37,935 nucleotides of DNA, from the IMG/VR virus record IMGVR_UViG_3300040815_000997, positions 1 through 37,935 of that record; one strand, written 5' to 3'. A program made the position numbers and the translations under genes. This document shows, piece by piece, positions 8,188 to 15,902 of this stretch (within the stretch, counting starts at the first letter, position 1; each line of letters starts with the position of its first letter). The stretch is from a virus. The notes under the pieces were generated by a model that worked only from the letters and a program-made list of their open reading frames with translations, made no database searches and was not told the DNA's origin.

Positions 8188-9553
8188 TCCATTCCTCTAA
8201 CAAATGTGCATATTGTGGAAAAGTTTCCACAAAATCTTTGTTTCTTCTTTCATCGTATGCATATATGTATCGCACAAAGTCAGCTCTATGCTCTGTTGCT
8301 GGCTCTGTTGTACGCAAGTAATCACAAAATCTTTGTATTTGATCAAATTCTTCTAGATATATTCTAGCGTACTTTTCTTTAGTATAATATTTTAACCAAT
8401 TTTTACAAACTGCTTCTATAGTATTAGCGGTGCTTATTCTATAATCCTTATCTAACAATGTGCATTGTAGATGCGGTGGCCAATGCATGATATTAATACT
8501 TAGAGGTACTCTATTTGTTTCAAAACTAGTATTATAAATTTTACGTAAATCCATAACAGTCATTATAAAATCAAGAAATGTTGTTAGACTTAAAATATTA
8601 ATTGTTGTCATTATAGCAACTGTGCTTTTAGTTTCTTTTAATATACGTTCTACATTACCTATCCATTTAAAATAGTTTAGTCCATCTCTTGCATACTCTG
8701 CTTGATTGCCTGTGCTTTCTAAACTTGTATATACATCTACTTTTACATTTACTTCTGCAAGAGCATTAATTTTCTCAATCAATTTATCTATAAGTTTATC
8801 TTCAACACAACCATTTGTATTAATTGCAACGTCAAGTCCTTGACGAGGATTTTCAATAAGATAATCTAATAATTTCCAAGTATCTTTTGCCATCGTAGGC
8901 TCGCCGCCCGTAATGCGAAGTACTTTTAGATAAGGAAGTGCATTAGGAAACCATTTCCAAAAGGCTTCTACATAAGGATTATGATCACGATTTAAGTAAG
9001 GCATTTTGCCTGATTTTTCTAAATAATCTAAGTTATGAGCGCCATGCTTCGTAGGATACGGTCCGTGTTGTTTTACATCTTCCATCCACTTACTACTAAT
9101 TTCAGGTGAACAATATGCACATGCAAAATTACAAGCATTTGAAAAACTAACTTCTAAATAACTTGGATATACATTTTCTCCCGGATCACTTTCTGCAATT
9201 TCTTCAAATCTATCCCAGGCCCATGTATCTGCTGTTTTATAGTGACGATCACTAAAATAGTCTTTACCTAAGTCTTCAATCTTCCAACAGTAACTACATT
9301 CGCTAGGACGTTCTCCTGTTAACATTTTTAGTCTTTGTTCTTTTTTATATTGACTATTGTGCAATGCAGCAGGATCTGCTTCTATTTCTTTTAAAGGAAT
9401 CTTATGAGGTGCTGGATGATGACAACTGTGATTATAACCGTTTTGAAGCATTAATGTAGTCTGCAACCATTTAGCCGTGCAGAATGAACAACTAACATTG
9501 TTAATTTTTTCACGCTTCTCTTCAAGAATTTTTATACGCTGTTCGTTACTCAT
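8171..9553 (-). CDS. Twitch-type radical SAM protein (460 aa)
   Basis: First of the four consecutive radical SAM genes in transcription order. The ATG at 9553 overlaps the stop of the acetyltransferase gene (ATGA) and has no obvious Shine-Dalgarno sequence, suggesting coupled translation. Cysteines: Cys22/25, Cys44 ('CHHP'), Cys86-x2-Cys89 for the auxiliary cluster; Cys141, Cys145, Cys148 (C-NFACAYC) for the radical SAM cluster; GGEP at 216-219. 'INTNGC' and 'TSLESTGNQAEYARDGL' continue the barrel pattern. It is a close paralogue of the 482-aa protein but its gene is more AT-rich (17 of 60 GC at 8401-8460). Function beyond radical SAM chemistry is not visible. Confidence 0.92.
   Translation of the reverse strand: MSNEQRIKILEEKREKINNVSCSFCTAKWLQTTLMLQNGYNHSCHHPAPHKIPLKEIEADPAALHNSQYKKEQRLKMLTGERPSECSYCWKIEDLGKDYFSDRHYKTADTWAWDRFEEIAESDPGENVYPSYLEVSFSNACNFACAYCSPEISSKWMEDVKQHGPYPTKHGAHNLDYLEKSGKMPYLNRDHNPYVEAFWKWFPNALPYLKVLRITGGEPTMAKDTWKLLDYLIENPRQGLDVAINTNGCVEDKLIDKLIEKINALAEVNVKVDVYTSLESTGNQAEYARDGLNYFKWIGNVERILKETKSTVAIMTTINILSLTTFLDFIMTVMDLRKIYNTSFETNRVPLSINIMHWPPHLQCTLLDKDYRISTANTIEAVCKNWLKYYTKEKYARIYLEEFDQIQRFCDYLRTTEPATEHRADFVRYIYAYDERRNKDFVETFPQYAHLLEEWNGEKT
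8189..8197 (-). promoter_or_regulatory. Ribosome binding site for the 482-aa radical SAM gene
   Basis: GAGGAATGG on the minus strand, with GAGGA 5 bases before the ATG at 8187. It codes Glu-Glu-Trp near the end of the upstream radical SAM protein. Confidence 0.75.
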
Positions 9554-10047
9554 AAGGGATATTTAAAATTCTGTGTTGTGCTATTAATTGCAATCTGCTT
9601 TGCACCATTACGAATATGAAAATGTGTTGCCATAGGTGTTAAGGGAGATAATGTTAGTAGTTGTGTTATCTCAGGCTTAGTGCGTATGTGTTCTGCAAGT
9701 TTGCCTATTAATTCTTTTCCTGCGCCCCGTTTACGGCTCCAAATAGTATAAGCTATTGCTGTGTCTGCATCTTTCTTATAAAATGCATTCTGACTCATTA
9801 AATCAAGTTCTTTTACACTAATAGGAATATCGTTTGTATATGCTACACAAACAATACCTTCTATTTCATTTTCGTATTTGAGTCCATAAATTTTACGTCC
9901 GCAACTTGTACGCCATTCTACATCAAGTTCAGGGCGTACCGGATCTTCAGTAACGTCAATATCTTCTAACTCTACAAGTTCTGTCTTTTTAACCCAACCA
10001 AAGAAATTATCAATAGTTGCTTTCCATTTGTTTATACTTTCATTCAT
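9550..10047 (-). CDS. GNAT-like N-acetyltransferase
   Basis: A 165-aa protein. The core 'AIAYTIWSRKRGAGKELIGKLAEHI' region carries the acetyl-CoA pyrophosphate loop (R-K-R-G-A-G-K, matching the GNAT R/Q-x-x-G-x-G/A motif), followed by a strand 'LLTLSPLTPMATHFHIRNGAKQI', where F-x-x-x-G-A near the end is typical of the family's last conserved helix and strand. It would transfer an acetyl group from acetyl-CoA to an amine; in a glycosyltransferase/radical SAM cluster an amino sugar is a plausible acceptor, but this is inference. The start at 10047 has AAGGAGG about 6 bases upstream and overlaps the previous gene by 4 bases; its own stop overlaps the next start. No signal peptide or membrane segment. 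Confidence 0.78.
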   Translation of the reverse strand: MNESINKWKATIDNFFGWVKKTELVELEDIDVTEDPVRPELDVEWRTSCGRKIYGLKYENEIEGIVCVAYTNDIPISVKELDLMSQNAFYKKDADTAIAYTIWSRKRGAGKELIGKLAEHIRTKPEITQLLTLSPLTPMATHFHIRNGAKQIAINSTTQNFKYPL

Positions 10048-10943
10048 TTCGCCCTCCTTAATATTCTAGCACTGTTTTGATAAACGCTTTTAAAAAATTT
10101 ACTTTGCTCTGCATCTAACGGCTTAGTAGAAATATCAACTCCTGTACCTTTAAGTATTTCTAAGCCCAACCGCTCTGCTTCTTCTTCCGGATTTAAATCT
10201 TTTACATCACTTTCCCAAAAGTTGTTTAACCATTGAAAGTCTCGTACATTAGCATAATCCCAATCTGTACAGTTTGTCATATAGCATCCTTGACGGGCAC
10301 CTAGTATACTCCATATACCATTTTCTACATCTGCACCTACTTGACTCCATATAAGCAGTCTATCATAATTTTGCCACCATACTTTTCGTAAGTCATCTAC
10401 TTTGGCGCCCTGATCTAAACTCATCTTAACACCTTCGCGAAAACCCGCCCGCCAAGCCTGCCAAGGTGTCGCATTAGTGTAAGAAACACTATAGTTCTCG
10501 TTAAACTGGTAATAGTTGTTGTCGAAGCAGAATTCAACTTTGCCACGCTCGTCTCCTTCTTCACTGTGTTCGTGTGTTTTCATGTTGTGTACAAACTTAC
10601 GTGTCCACATCTTTAAACCACCATTGCCGTACATTAATCCATTAACATGTACTTTGCCACACCAGCTAAAAACGTGATCTGGTGTTACACCTAGTTCTTC
10701 AATATCTACTTCTTGATTAAGAAATTCTTGATCTACAATATTGTCTGCATCTACAGTAACAAAGTATTCTGTTTCACTTAGATCCGCACAAGCCTTGTGT
10801 GCAGCATCTGATCCATGTACTCCGTGAACACGTTTTGCCCAAGGTACTTTGCTACACAAATCTGCATAATTCTTTTCTGCATTTGGTTCGTCGTAGCTCA
10901 AGAAAATAATATCCTGATCTATAACTTTAATTTTAGAACTCAT
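10044..10943 (-). CDS. GT2-like glycosyltransferase
   Basis: A 299-aa protein beginning with a Rossmann-type strand 'DIIFLSYDEPNAEKNY', then 'VPWAKRVHGVHGSDAAH' and 'YFVTVDADNIV', giving D65-A-D67 as the DxD motif for a metal-bound nucleotide sugar. The second half has 'NGLMYGNGGLKMW' (an acceptor-side GG loop common in GT2 proteins), 'WQAWRAGFREG' and 'GAR-x-G'. It is paralogous to the C-terminal module of the 644-aa protein at 1037-2971, which contains the same blocks in the same order. The ATG directly follows the upstream stop (TAAATG) and has GGAG about 6 bases upstream. Likely cytoplasmic. Sugar donor and acceptor cannot be read from sequence. Confidence 0.82.
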   Translation of the reverse strand: MSSKIKVIDQDIIFLSYDEPNAEKNYADLCSKVPWAKRVHGVHGSDAAHKACADLSETEYFVTVDADNIVDQEFLNQEVDIEELGVTPDHVFSWCGKVHVNGLMYGNGGLKMWTRKFVHNMKTHEHSEEGDERGKVEFCFDNNYYQFNENYSVSYTNATPWQAWRAGFREGVKMSLDQGAKVDDLRKVWWQNYDRLLIWSQVGADVENGIWSILGARQGCYMTNCTDWDYANVRDFQWLNNFWESDVKDLNPEEEAERLGLEILKGTGVDISTKPLDAEQSKFFKSVYQNSARILRRAK

Positions 10944-11516
10944 TTAAGACTCCACTATATGGCTATAATTATCAAATACTTTTCCACAGTATACACTCAC
11001 ATCATTGCGTTGAGCAATCTTTTTATTTGTATTTTTAACTTCAGTACGATCTTGATTTAAAATATCATTAAAACTTACTTGTAATGTATCAAGCAATATA
11101 TTAGGGTCATCTTGATCAGTTACAAATAACATATGATTTTTATTTTTGTAATATGACGTACTTGATAATAAGGATCTTAAATTTTCTGACAAAGAAATAT
11201 ACCATTTTCCTTTGTTAGTGTTTTGTATTACATTTAATACTAGGTCTTGGTCAATGGGACCTTTTGGAAATTTATGAATACTTCTATCAACATTGAAAGA
11301 TTCAATAGTATAATGTTTAAATTTTAATTCAAACGATCCTTTTCCTGTAGCAGAAGGAATTACAATATAATCGTCAAGACGCTTTCTTTCTTCTGCAAAT
11401 TCTATCATAGTTTCTTTGTCTATCTCCATGTAAGGTGAAGACGAATCGAGAATATTTGTTAATTTCCAAACTTGTCCTGTATCTTCTCTAAAATTAAGAT
11501 AAAACTTTTGATTCAT
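10944..11516 (-). CDS. Unrecognised 190-aa protein in the glycosyltransferase cluster
   Basis: I do not recognise this family. It is a soluble, mixed alpha/beta, Lys/Asp-rich sequence without cysteine clusters (one Cys near the C-terminus), signal peptide or membrane segment. It begins 'MNQKFYLNFREDTGQVW' and has a charged middle 'EERKRLDDYIVIPSATGKG'. It overlaps the upstream glycosyltransferase gene by 23 bases and abuts the next, so it is almost certainly co-expressed with them. The Shine-Dalgarno signal is weak. It could be an accessory subunit or a virion-associated protein; nothing in the sequence decides this. Confidence 0.7.
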   Translation of the reverse strand: MNQKFYLNFREDTGQVWKLTNILDSSSPYMEIDKETMIEFAEERKRLDDYIVIPSATGKGSFELKFKHYTIESFNVDRSIHKFPKGPIDQDLVLNVIQNTNKGKWYISLSENLRSLLSSTSYYKNKNHMLFVTDQDDPNILLDTLQVSFNDILNQDRTEVKNTNKKIAQRNDVSVYCGKVFDNYSHIVES

Positions 11517-12336
11517 TTTTTAATTTCTCTATAATTTCGTCTGTTAAGAATGCATCTTCAACATAATGCAAAACTCTAGTTTGTAAATAATTACCTAAGA
11601 TTAAGTTTCCATCATTTCTGTAATACTTTCCTATAACAGTGGTCCAGTTTTCTGGAATATTTTTCCACCTTTGTACATGAGGTTTCATATGAGTAAATGT
11701 TATAAAACTATTTGGGTCTGTTATGTCTTTTTCATTATCTAAAATTTTACTAGCGATAGCAGCACAAAGATCAATACTACACCATTTTTGATAATTCTCT
11801 TTTGCATATTCAGTATAAAATAGTTGCCAATTATTAACTATTATTTCAAGTAAAGTATAAAACTCTTTTGCAATGTCTCCTTTTTTGAAATAATGTAAGG
11901 CACTATAAAGATTTGGTAAATTATTTGAATCAAACGTTTTTCTGTAATAACGACTTGTAACTAATTCATCTCGGTAAGTTCTTACATTGCTTACAAAAAA
12001 TAAATCACGTTTTGATAATTCTTTCCACCAATGACTTATATCATGTGTTATTAACATATCCGCTTCAAGAACAATAGTCTCTTCGTAAGGACTAGCATGG
12101 TATACCTTCCAACGATTTTCAATTTTCCATTCACTGTTTTCTGCACTATCAGTCCAGGGGATAGGAATAATTTTATCAAAAGGTTCTTGCCATTCTTTTG
12201 GCATAACATCATTAGTAATTAAACTAATCTTTTGATTTTTATTATATTTGTGTAAACTAAGTGCAAGGGCATACGCCTGTCTTAAGTAGTCAGTTTTTTC
12301 ATTATTTTGTGCTAATAAACAAAATCCTTTACTCAT
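11494..12336 (-). CDS. Glycosyltransferase-like protein (280 aa)
   Basis: Starts M-S-K-G-F-C-L-L-A-Q-N-N, nearly the same as the next gene upstream (12329-13189), and keeps its layout: 'DYLRQAYALALSLHKYN', a strand 'ISLITNDV', then 'ETIVLEADMLI' with E91-A-D93 at the DxD position. The second half has 'W-x-x-Y' motifs and a 'FTHMKPHVQRW' block with a His that may bind the metal, as in GT8-like enzymes. I therefore call it a GT-A fold glycosyltransferase with a modified E-x-D. The start overlaps the preceding gene by 8 bases; GAGG lies about 9 bases upstream. Donor and acceptor unknown. Confidence 0.72.
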   Translation of the reverse strand: MSKGFCLLAQNNEKTDYLRQAYALALSLHKYNKNQKISLITNDVMPKEWQEPFDKIIPIPWTDSAENSEWKIENRWKVYHASPYEETIVLEADMLITHDISHWWKELSKRDLFFVSNVRTYRDELVTSRYYRKTFDSNNLPNLYSALHYFKKGDIAKEFYTLLEIIVNNWQLFYTEYAKENYQKWCSIDLCAAIASKILDNEKDITDPNSFITFTHMKPHVQRWKNIPENWTTVIGKYYRNDGNLILGNYLQTRVLHYVEDAFLTDEIIEKLKNESKVLS

Positions 12337-13189
12337 TAGTTAACACCTCGTTTATTGCACGATCTAAGCTAAACTTATTCATTATATGGATATTAACATT
12401 TTCAATAGAACTTACGTCATAATGACCCTTCCAATCTTTTTTATCTAATAAAAATAGATATCTTTCTTCTTCCATTTTTACTAAAACATCTACATCAGTA
12501 GTAAACCATAATTTTCCTGGCATAGGATGCGGCCAAGATGTTCTTTGATGCCCGTTCATTAAATGTATAGCAATACTAAAACTGAAGTCATTACGATATG
12601 TAACTTCGGGAATTTGATAAACTAATCTGTAGTACAACCAATTTTCTTTAATATGGTTTACTAGATCAAAAAATATTTTAGTGCGTTCTGTTTTTTTAAA
12701 ATAAAAAACTGTAGCCCAATACATATCAATACTTCTATCACTAATTTTATTAAATCTATGCTCATCAGGTCTTTCTAAATTTAAATCAGTAATATAACGA
12801 TGAATTAAAAAATCTTGATCAGTTAAAAAAGCATTAAGGAAGATATCATTACCTATAATAAAATCCGTATCCATAACTATTGTTTCATCAAACGGTGTTA
12901 TGTCATAGATGGACCCTCTTTCATGATTACGCCATTCTAGATCTCTATTACTCATAGTCCCGTCATGAAAGATTCTTTTCTGTTTACATTCTTTCCATTC
13001 TAGCTCTATTATATGATCTATATAGTTTGTATAGTAAGGATAGTTTTCTAATAACCAAGAGACATTATCTGTTGCAATAGCAACAGGCAAGTTTAAATGT
13101 TTTTTAATTTTTTTTGCACAAAAAACTGCTTGTTTCACATAGTCTATTGTATGATTATTTTGCGCAAAAAGAACTACGCCTTTACTCAT
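12329..13189 (-). CDS. Glycosyltransferase-like protein (286 aa)
   Basis: Paralogue of the next gene (11494-12336), sharing the M-S-K-G-x-x-x-x-A-Q-N-N start, a D-Y-x-x-Q-A helix and a metal-site strand 'ETIVMDTDFII' with D107-T-D109. It also has 'FWATVFYFKKTE'-type strands around residue 160 (read in sequence as Y-W-A-T-V-F-Y-F-K-K) and 'NVNIHIMNK' near the end. The pattern fits a GT-A fold transferase using a nucleotide sugar and Mn or Mg. The start overlaps the 115-aa gene by 4 bases (ATGA). It is the first enzyme gene behind the strong promoter at 13558-13586. Specificity not visible. Confidence 0.75.
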   Translation of the reverse strand: MSKGVVLFAQNNHTIDYVKQAVFCAKKIKKHLNLPVAIATDNVSWLLENYPYYTNYIDHIIELEWKECKQKRIFHDGTMSNRDLEWRNHERGSIYDITPFDETIVMDTDFIIGNDIFLNAFLTDQDFLIHRYITDLNLERPDEHRFNKISDRSIDMYWATVFYFKKTERTKIFFDLVNHIKENWLYYRLVYQIPEVTYRNDFSFSIAIHLMNGHQRTSWPHPMPGKLWFTTDVDVLVKMEEERYLFLLDKKDWKGHYDVSSIENVNIHIMNKFSLDRAINEVLTNE

Positions 13190-13533
13190 ATATTAACTAG
13201 ACCTTCAATTGTTCTATTTTTCTTAATCTCATTATATTTGTCAAGATATTCGTAAGACGCTCTAAAATAGATATCTAAAATTTCATCTGTAAATGTTTGT
13301 AAATCTTCTACATTAACAGGAGTTTCATTGTCATCTATTAGTACTGCACTAGACTGTTTGCTTTGTAGTAGAGTATGACAAAATGTAATTAACTCTCTAT
13401 TAACACTAAATTTGCCGCCGTTTAAGTAATGCACACATGTTTCTAAAAACTGCTCTTGTATTAAGCGTTTTTGATTATTTAATGTGGTCATGTATTTAGA
13501 AAATTCAAGTGCTTTTTCTAGTCGTTGATCCAT
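13186..13533 (-). CDS. Small helical protein of unknown function, first gene after the promoter
   Basis: A 115-aa protein made almost wholly of predicted amphipathic helix: 'LEKALEFSKYMTTLNNQKRLIQEQFLE' at the start and 'EILDIYFRASYEYLDKYNEIKKNRTIEGLV' at the end, with a short acidic loop 'LIDDNETPVNVEDL' between. No signal peptide or cysteine motif. Similar small proteins seem to sit beside tail-fibre genes in marine T4-like phages, from memory; function not known to me. The start is firm: GGAGG lies 6 bases before the ATG at 13533, in a leader of about 18 bases behind a consensus promoter. It overlaps the first glycosyltransferase gene by 4 bases. Confidence 0.8.
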   Translation of the reverse strand: MDQRLEKALEFSKYMTTLNNQKRLIQEQFLETCVHYLNGGKFSVNRELITFCHTLLQSKQSSAVLIDDNETPVNVEDLQTFTDEILDIYFRASYEYLDKYNEIKKNRTIEGLVNI

Positions 13534-13544
13534 AAGAAACCTCC

Positions 13545-13556
13545 AAGTATATACTT
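13545..13556. promoter_or_regulatory. Palindrome at the transcription start, possible operator
   Basis: AAGTATATACTT is a perfect 12-base palindrome placed at about +1 of the promoter at 13558-13586, just upstream of the GGAGG site. AGTATATA also occurs one turn upstream, overlapping the -10 box, as a direct repeat. A repressor site is possible; chance is also possible in such AT-rich DNA. Confidence 0.4.
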
Positions 13557-13557
13557 A

Positions 13558-13586
13558 ATTATATACTAAGTTTACTTGTTTGTCAA
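13558..13586 (-). promoter_or_regulatory. Consensus sigma-70 promoter for the glycosyltransferase/radical SAM module
   Basis: On the minus strand TTGACA (13586-13581), a 17-base spacer (13580-13564) and TATAAT (13563-13558): a full match to the bacterial housekeeping consensus. Transcription would begin near 13551, 18 bases before the ATG at 13533. The -35 box lies only 8 bases after the stop of the last fibre-like gene, and no terminator is seen in the 60-base gap, so read-through from upstream is also likely. In T4-like phages such promoters are usually read early by host RNA polymerase. Confidence 0.85.
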
Positions 13587-13593
13587 GAGTTGA

Positions 13594-14910
13594 TTAGGTA
13601 TTTTGGAATTCAGTTGTCACTAACGGAGTTGGTTCAGGAACTGTAACGCCGGTTGCGTTAGTTGCTCGTTTTAAATCTATTCCTGCACTCTGTGTTCCGC
13701 CATCTATAAGCACACGTTCGTCAAAGTTAGGATTACCTTCTGCAAAGTCATTAAAGTAAACTATAAATCGGACAATATCCTGATTAACACGTTTTACTTG
13801 TACTTCTACATAGTTTGCCGAATAGACGCTAGATCCATATTTTCTAAAGATTGTTTGATATCCGGTAGTAAGTTGGTAGTTTCCTACTGCACTGTCTATG
13901 CTACCATTTCCATCTACGTCTGTTGCACCGTCTCTTGCTAGACCGGAGCCTGTAACTGTTGTACTATTCTTTCCAAAAATTACAGTGCCAACACTATTAA
14001 ACATTGAATTCCAGTTAGAATCTTTGTCATTATTATCTGTGCTTGTAAAACTTAGTCTGCATTCGCCGCCTGAATTAAAAAAGTGTCTACGATGGTCATC
14101 GCCTGTAGCCTGTATTGTAGCACCACTAGCATCTACAGTATTATATCCTCCTGGAAAAACAACGTCTAATTCACAAAATATAACGTCATCAGGATCACCG
14201 TCGCCGCCCCATGGACTAAATCTTGTGCTGTTAGTAAAACTTCTATCACTTGTGACAGTAAATTGTCCAGTAGCTACTGCATCTGCAGAAGTTTCAGCAT
14301 TAGTAATTTCATTATATATTCCTATAATACTGTTATTATTATCTTGATTGTTACCTACAATATTATTAGGTGTTCCTAAGATAATTCTAAAAATTGGTTC
14401 TTCTTGCCATACGCCTGACAGTGTGTATGTAGGAGTTGTTAGATATCCGCCGCCGACGTTTGTTATAGTAACACTTGTAGCAACATTACCTGTTAAATTT
14501 ATAGTGGCCGTTGCTGTAGAAGATCCTGAATCAGGAGATGCAATTGTCATTGATACTGACGATATTCCAGATCCAGGGTATAAAACTAGTATTGTTGCAA
14601 CTGAGGCATATCTTGATATGCTGTCATATGTATAAGTGTCACCTACAACATCGCCTGTTGCAGCATTAAAGTTTAATGGATTTGTATTAGACTGGTGTTC
14701 TCTACAGGTATTAATATCTGTTGTAAGTCTATTCCAATGGCTGTGATCTATAAGTTCGTCATTAGCACTAACATTAAAGTCTGCTTGTGAACATGCCATT
14801 TCCTGACCATACCCATTTTGTCCAGAACCGTTACCTAGAACAGCCTGTACTCGTCCGAGTGCTGCCGTGTAATGGGTTGCTTCAATATTATCGCCAGTTA
14901 AGATGGCCAT
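13594..14910 (-). CDS. Virion structural/tail-fibre-like protein (438 aa)
   Basis: Paralogue of the 317-aa protein just upstream. Shared marks are an N-terminal helix-loop with 'A-L-G-R-V-Q-A-V-L-G-x-G-x-G-Q-x-GYGQ', 'H-x-N-x-L-x-x-D-I-N', and a C-terminal block 'DDHRRHFFNSGGECRLSFT' followed by 'W-x-x-M-x-x-x-x-GTV'. Compared with its partner it has about 120 extra residues near 110-200, including a 'VTITNVGGGYLTTPTYTLSG' module of the kind repeated in the giant protein. The ATG at 14910 has AGGAGA about 7 bases upstream and is 3 bases from the previous stop. Beta-rich, no signal peptide; probably a fibre or baseplate-associated protein. It is the last structural gene before the promoter at 13558. 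Confidence 0.78.
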   Translation of the reverse strand: MAILTGDNIEATHYTAALGRVQAVLGNGSGQNGYGQEMACSQADFNVSANDELIDHSHWNRLTTDINTCREHQSNTNPLNFNAATGDVVGDTYTYDSISRYASVATILVLYPGSGISSVSMTIASPDSGSSTATATINLTGNVATSVTITNVGGGYLTTPTYTLSGVWQEEPIFRIILGTPNNIVGNNQDNNNSIIGIYNEITNAETSADAVATGQFTVTSDRSFTNSTRFSPWGGDGDPDDVIFCELDVVFPGGYNTVDASGATIQATGDDHRRHFFNSGGECRLSFTSTDNNDKDSNWNSMFNSVGTVIFGKNSTTVTGSGLARDGATDVDGNGSIDSAVGNYQLTTGYQTIFRKYGSSVYSANYVEVQVKRVNQDIVRFIVYFNDFAEGNPNFDERVLIDGGTQSAGIDLKRATNATGVTVPEPTPLVTTEFQNT

Positions 14911-14913
14911 ACA

Positions 14914-15867
14914 TTAATCTCCTAGTGATAGACTTGATTGCTTAGAATAACTAGGCGCCGCAACTGAAACATAGTCTCCTGTAGGTCTACGCAATCTAAC
15001 AATACTTACCACAGTTCCGTCGACCTGTTCGTCAACATTGGGATCACCTAGATCTTGATCTTGAAACTGTATTGTAAATTGAATTGCTCTATTACTAATT
15101 TCTTTGGCATAAATGTAATATCTATTTTCAGCATATTCTGCTGACTGGCCTTCTCTTAAAAATAGTGTTTGTAAACTTTCCGTAAGTGTAAAATTACCAA
15201 ATGCATCACCATCTGGAAACAAAGTTCCGCCACTACTATCTGGTGATCTTTGAGCTGTTGTGGATTTAAAATAAACTGTGCCCATATTATTAAGCATAGT
15301 TTTCCAATCATCACCTTTAGTATTTGTTGTGCCTTCAATCTGAGCACTAATCCAAACCTGTCCACCTGCATTGAAAAATGCACGTCTATGATCGTCATCT
15401 GTAAACGTTAATGTAAAACTATGAGATAGCTGACCATTCCATGCAGCAAATCTAGAATCTGAATCTACTGTTTCAATAGTAAGTTGAGTACCGTCAACTC
15501 TGCTTGGATCATCTTCTAACCGATCTACTTCATTAATGTAATTATTAAAACCATCCTTGTCATTTACACTTGTACCGTCTGCTTTTACAAATTCTCCTTG
15601 GACAATAGGTTGTAAGTCTGATTCTGAGCCGAACTGATGAATAGCTATCCTATTAATATCTGTTAAAAGATTATTCATATGTTCTGCACGAACACGCATT
15701 TCAGCCGGAAGTGGCGATTCGTTAAGATTTAATGGACGGACAGGAAAACTTACTGGTGTTTGTCCATATCCGATTTGGCCGGTTCCGACAGCAAGTAATC
15801 TTTCCACTCTACTTTGTAATGTATTGTAATTTGCTGCTGATATAGATGTTTCACTACTAACCGTCAT
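14914..15867 (-). CDS. Virion structural/tail-fibre-like protein (317 aa)
   Basis: Beta-rich protein with 'YNTLQSRVERLLAVGTGQIGYGQ' at the N-terminus, 'HMNNLLTDINRIAIHQFG' near residue 90, and 'DDHRRAFFNAGGQVWISAQ' with 'W-x-x-M-x-x-x-x-GTVYF' in the middle. These blocks also occur, in order, in the 438-aa protein that follows, so the pair arose by duplication. I recognise the type as common in marine T4-like phages next to fibre genes, but not a precise function. It has its own late promoter box (15895-15902) 28 bases before the ATG, and an AGGA site about 7 bases upstream. Confidence 0.78.
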   Translation of the reverse strand: MTVSSETSISAANYNTLQSRVERLLAVGTGQIGYGQTPVSFPVRPLNLNESPLPAEMRVRAEHMNNLLTDINRIAIHQFGSESDLQPIVQGEFVKADGTSVNDKDGFNNYINEVDRLEDDPSRVDGTQLTIETVDSDSRFAAWNGQLSHSFTLTFTDDDHRRAFFNAGGQVWISAQIEGTTNTKGDDWKTMLNNMGTVYFKSTTAQRSPDSSGGTLFPDGDAFGNFTLTESLQTLFLREGQSAEYAENRYYIYAKEISNRAIQFTIQFQDQDLGDPNVDEQVDGTVVSIVRLRRPTGDYVSVAAPSYSKQSSLSLGD

Positions 15868-15894
15868 CTGTTGTTCCTAATTATATGCTAGTTT

Positions 15895-15902
15895 TATTTA
15901 TA
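15895..15902 (-). promoter_or_regulatory. T4-type late promoter box
   Basis: TATAAATA on the minus strand, an exact match to the T4 late consensus, 28 bases before the start at 15867. It includes the TAA stop of the upstream gene. No -35 element is present, as expected for this class. Confidence 0.7.

Noticed and set aside
1-13533. Radical SAM genes as a peptide (RiPP) maturation cluster
   Set aside because: No room for a precursor peptide gene: genes overlap throughout, and no small credible peptide, protease or transporter is present. It could still lie beyond the left edge.
15880-15885. TATAAT box before the 317-aa gene
   Set aside because: The bases 17 further upstream read TTAAGG-like, not TTGACA, and a proper late box is already present at 15895-15902.
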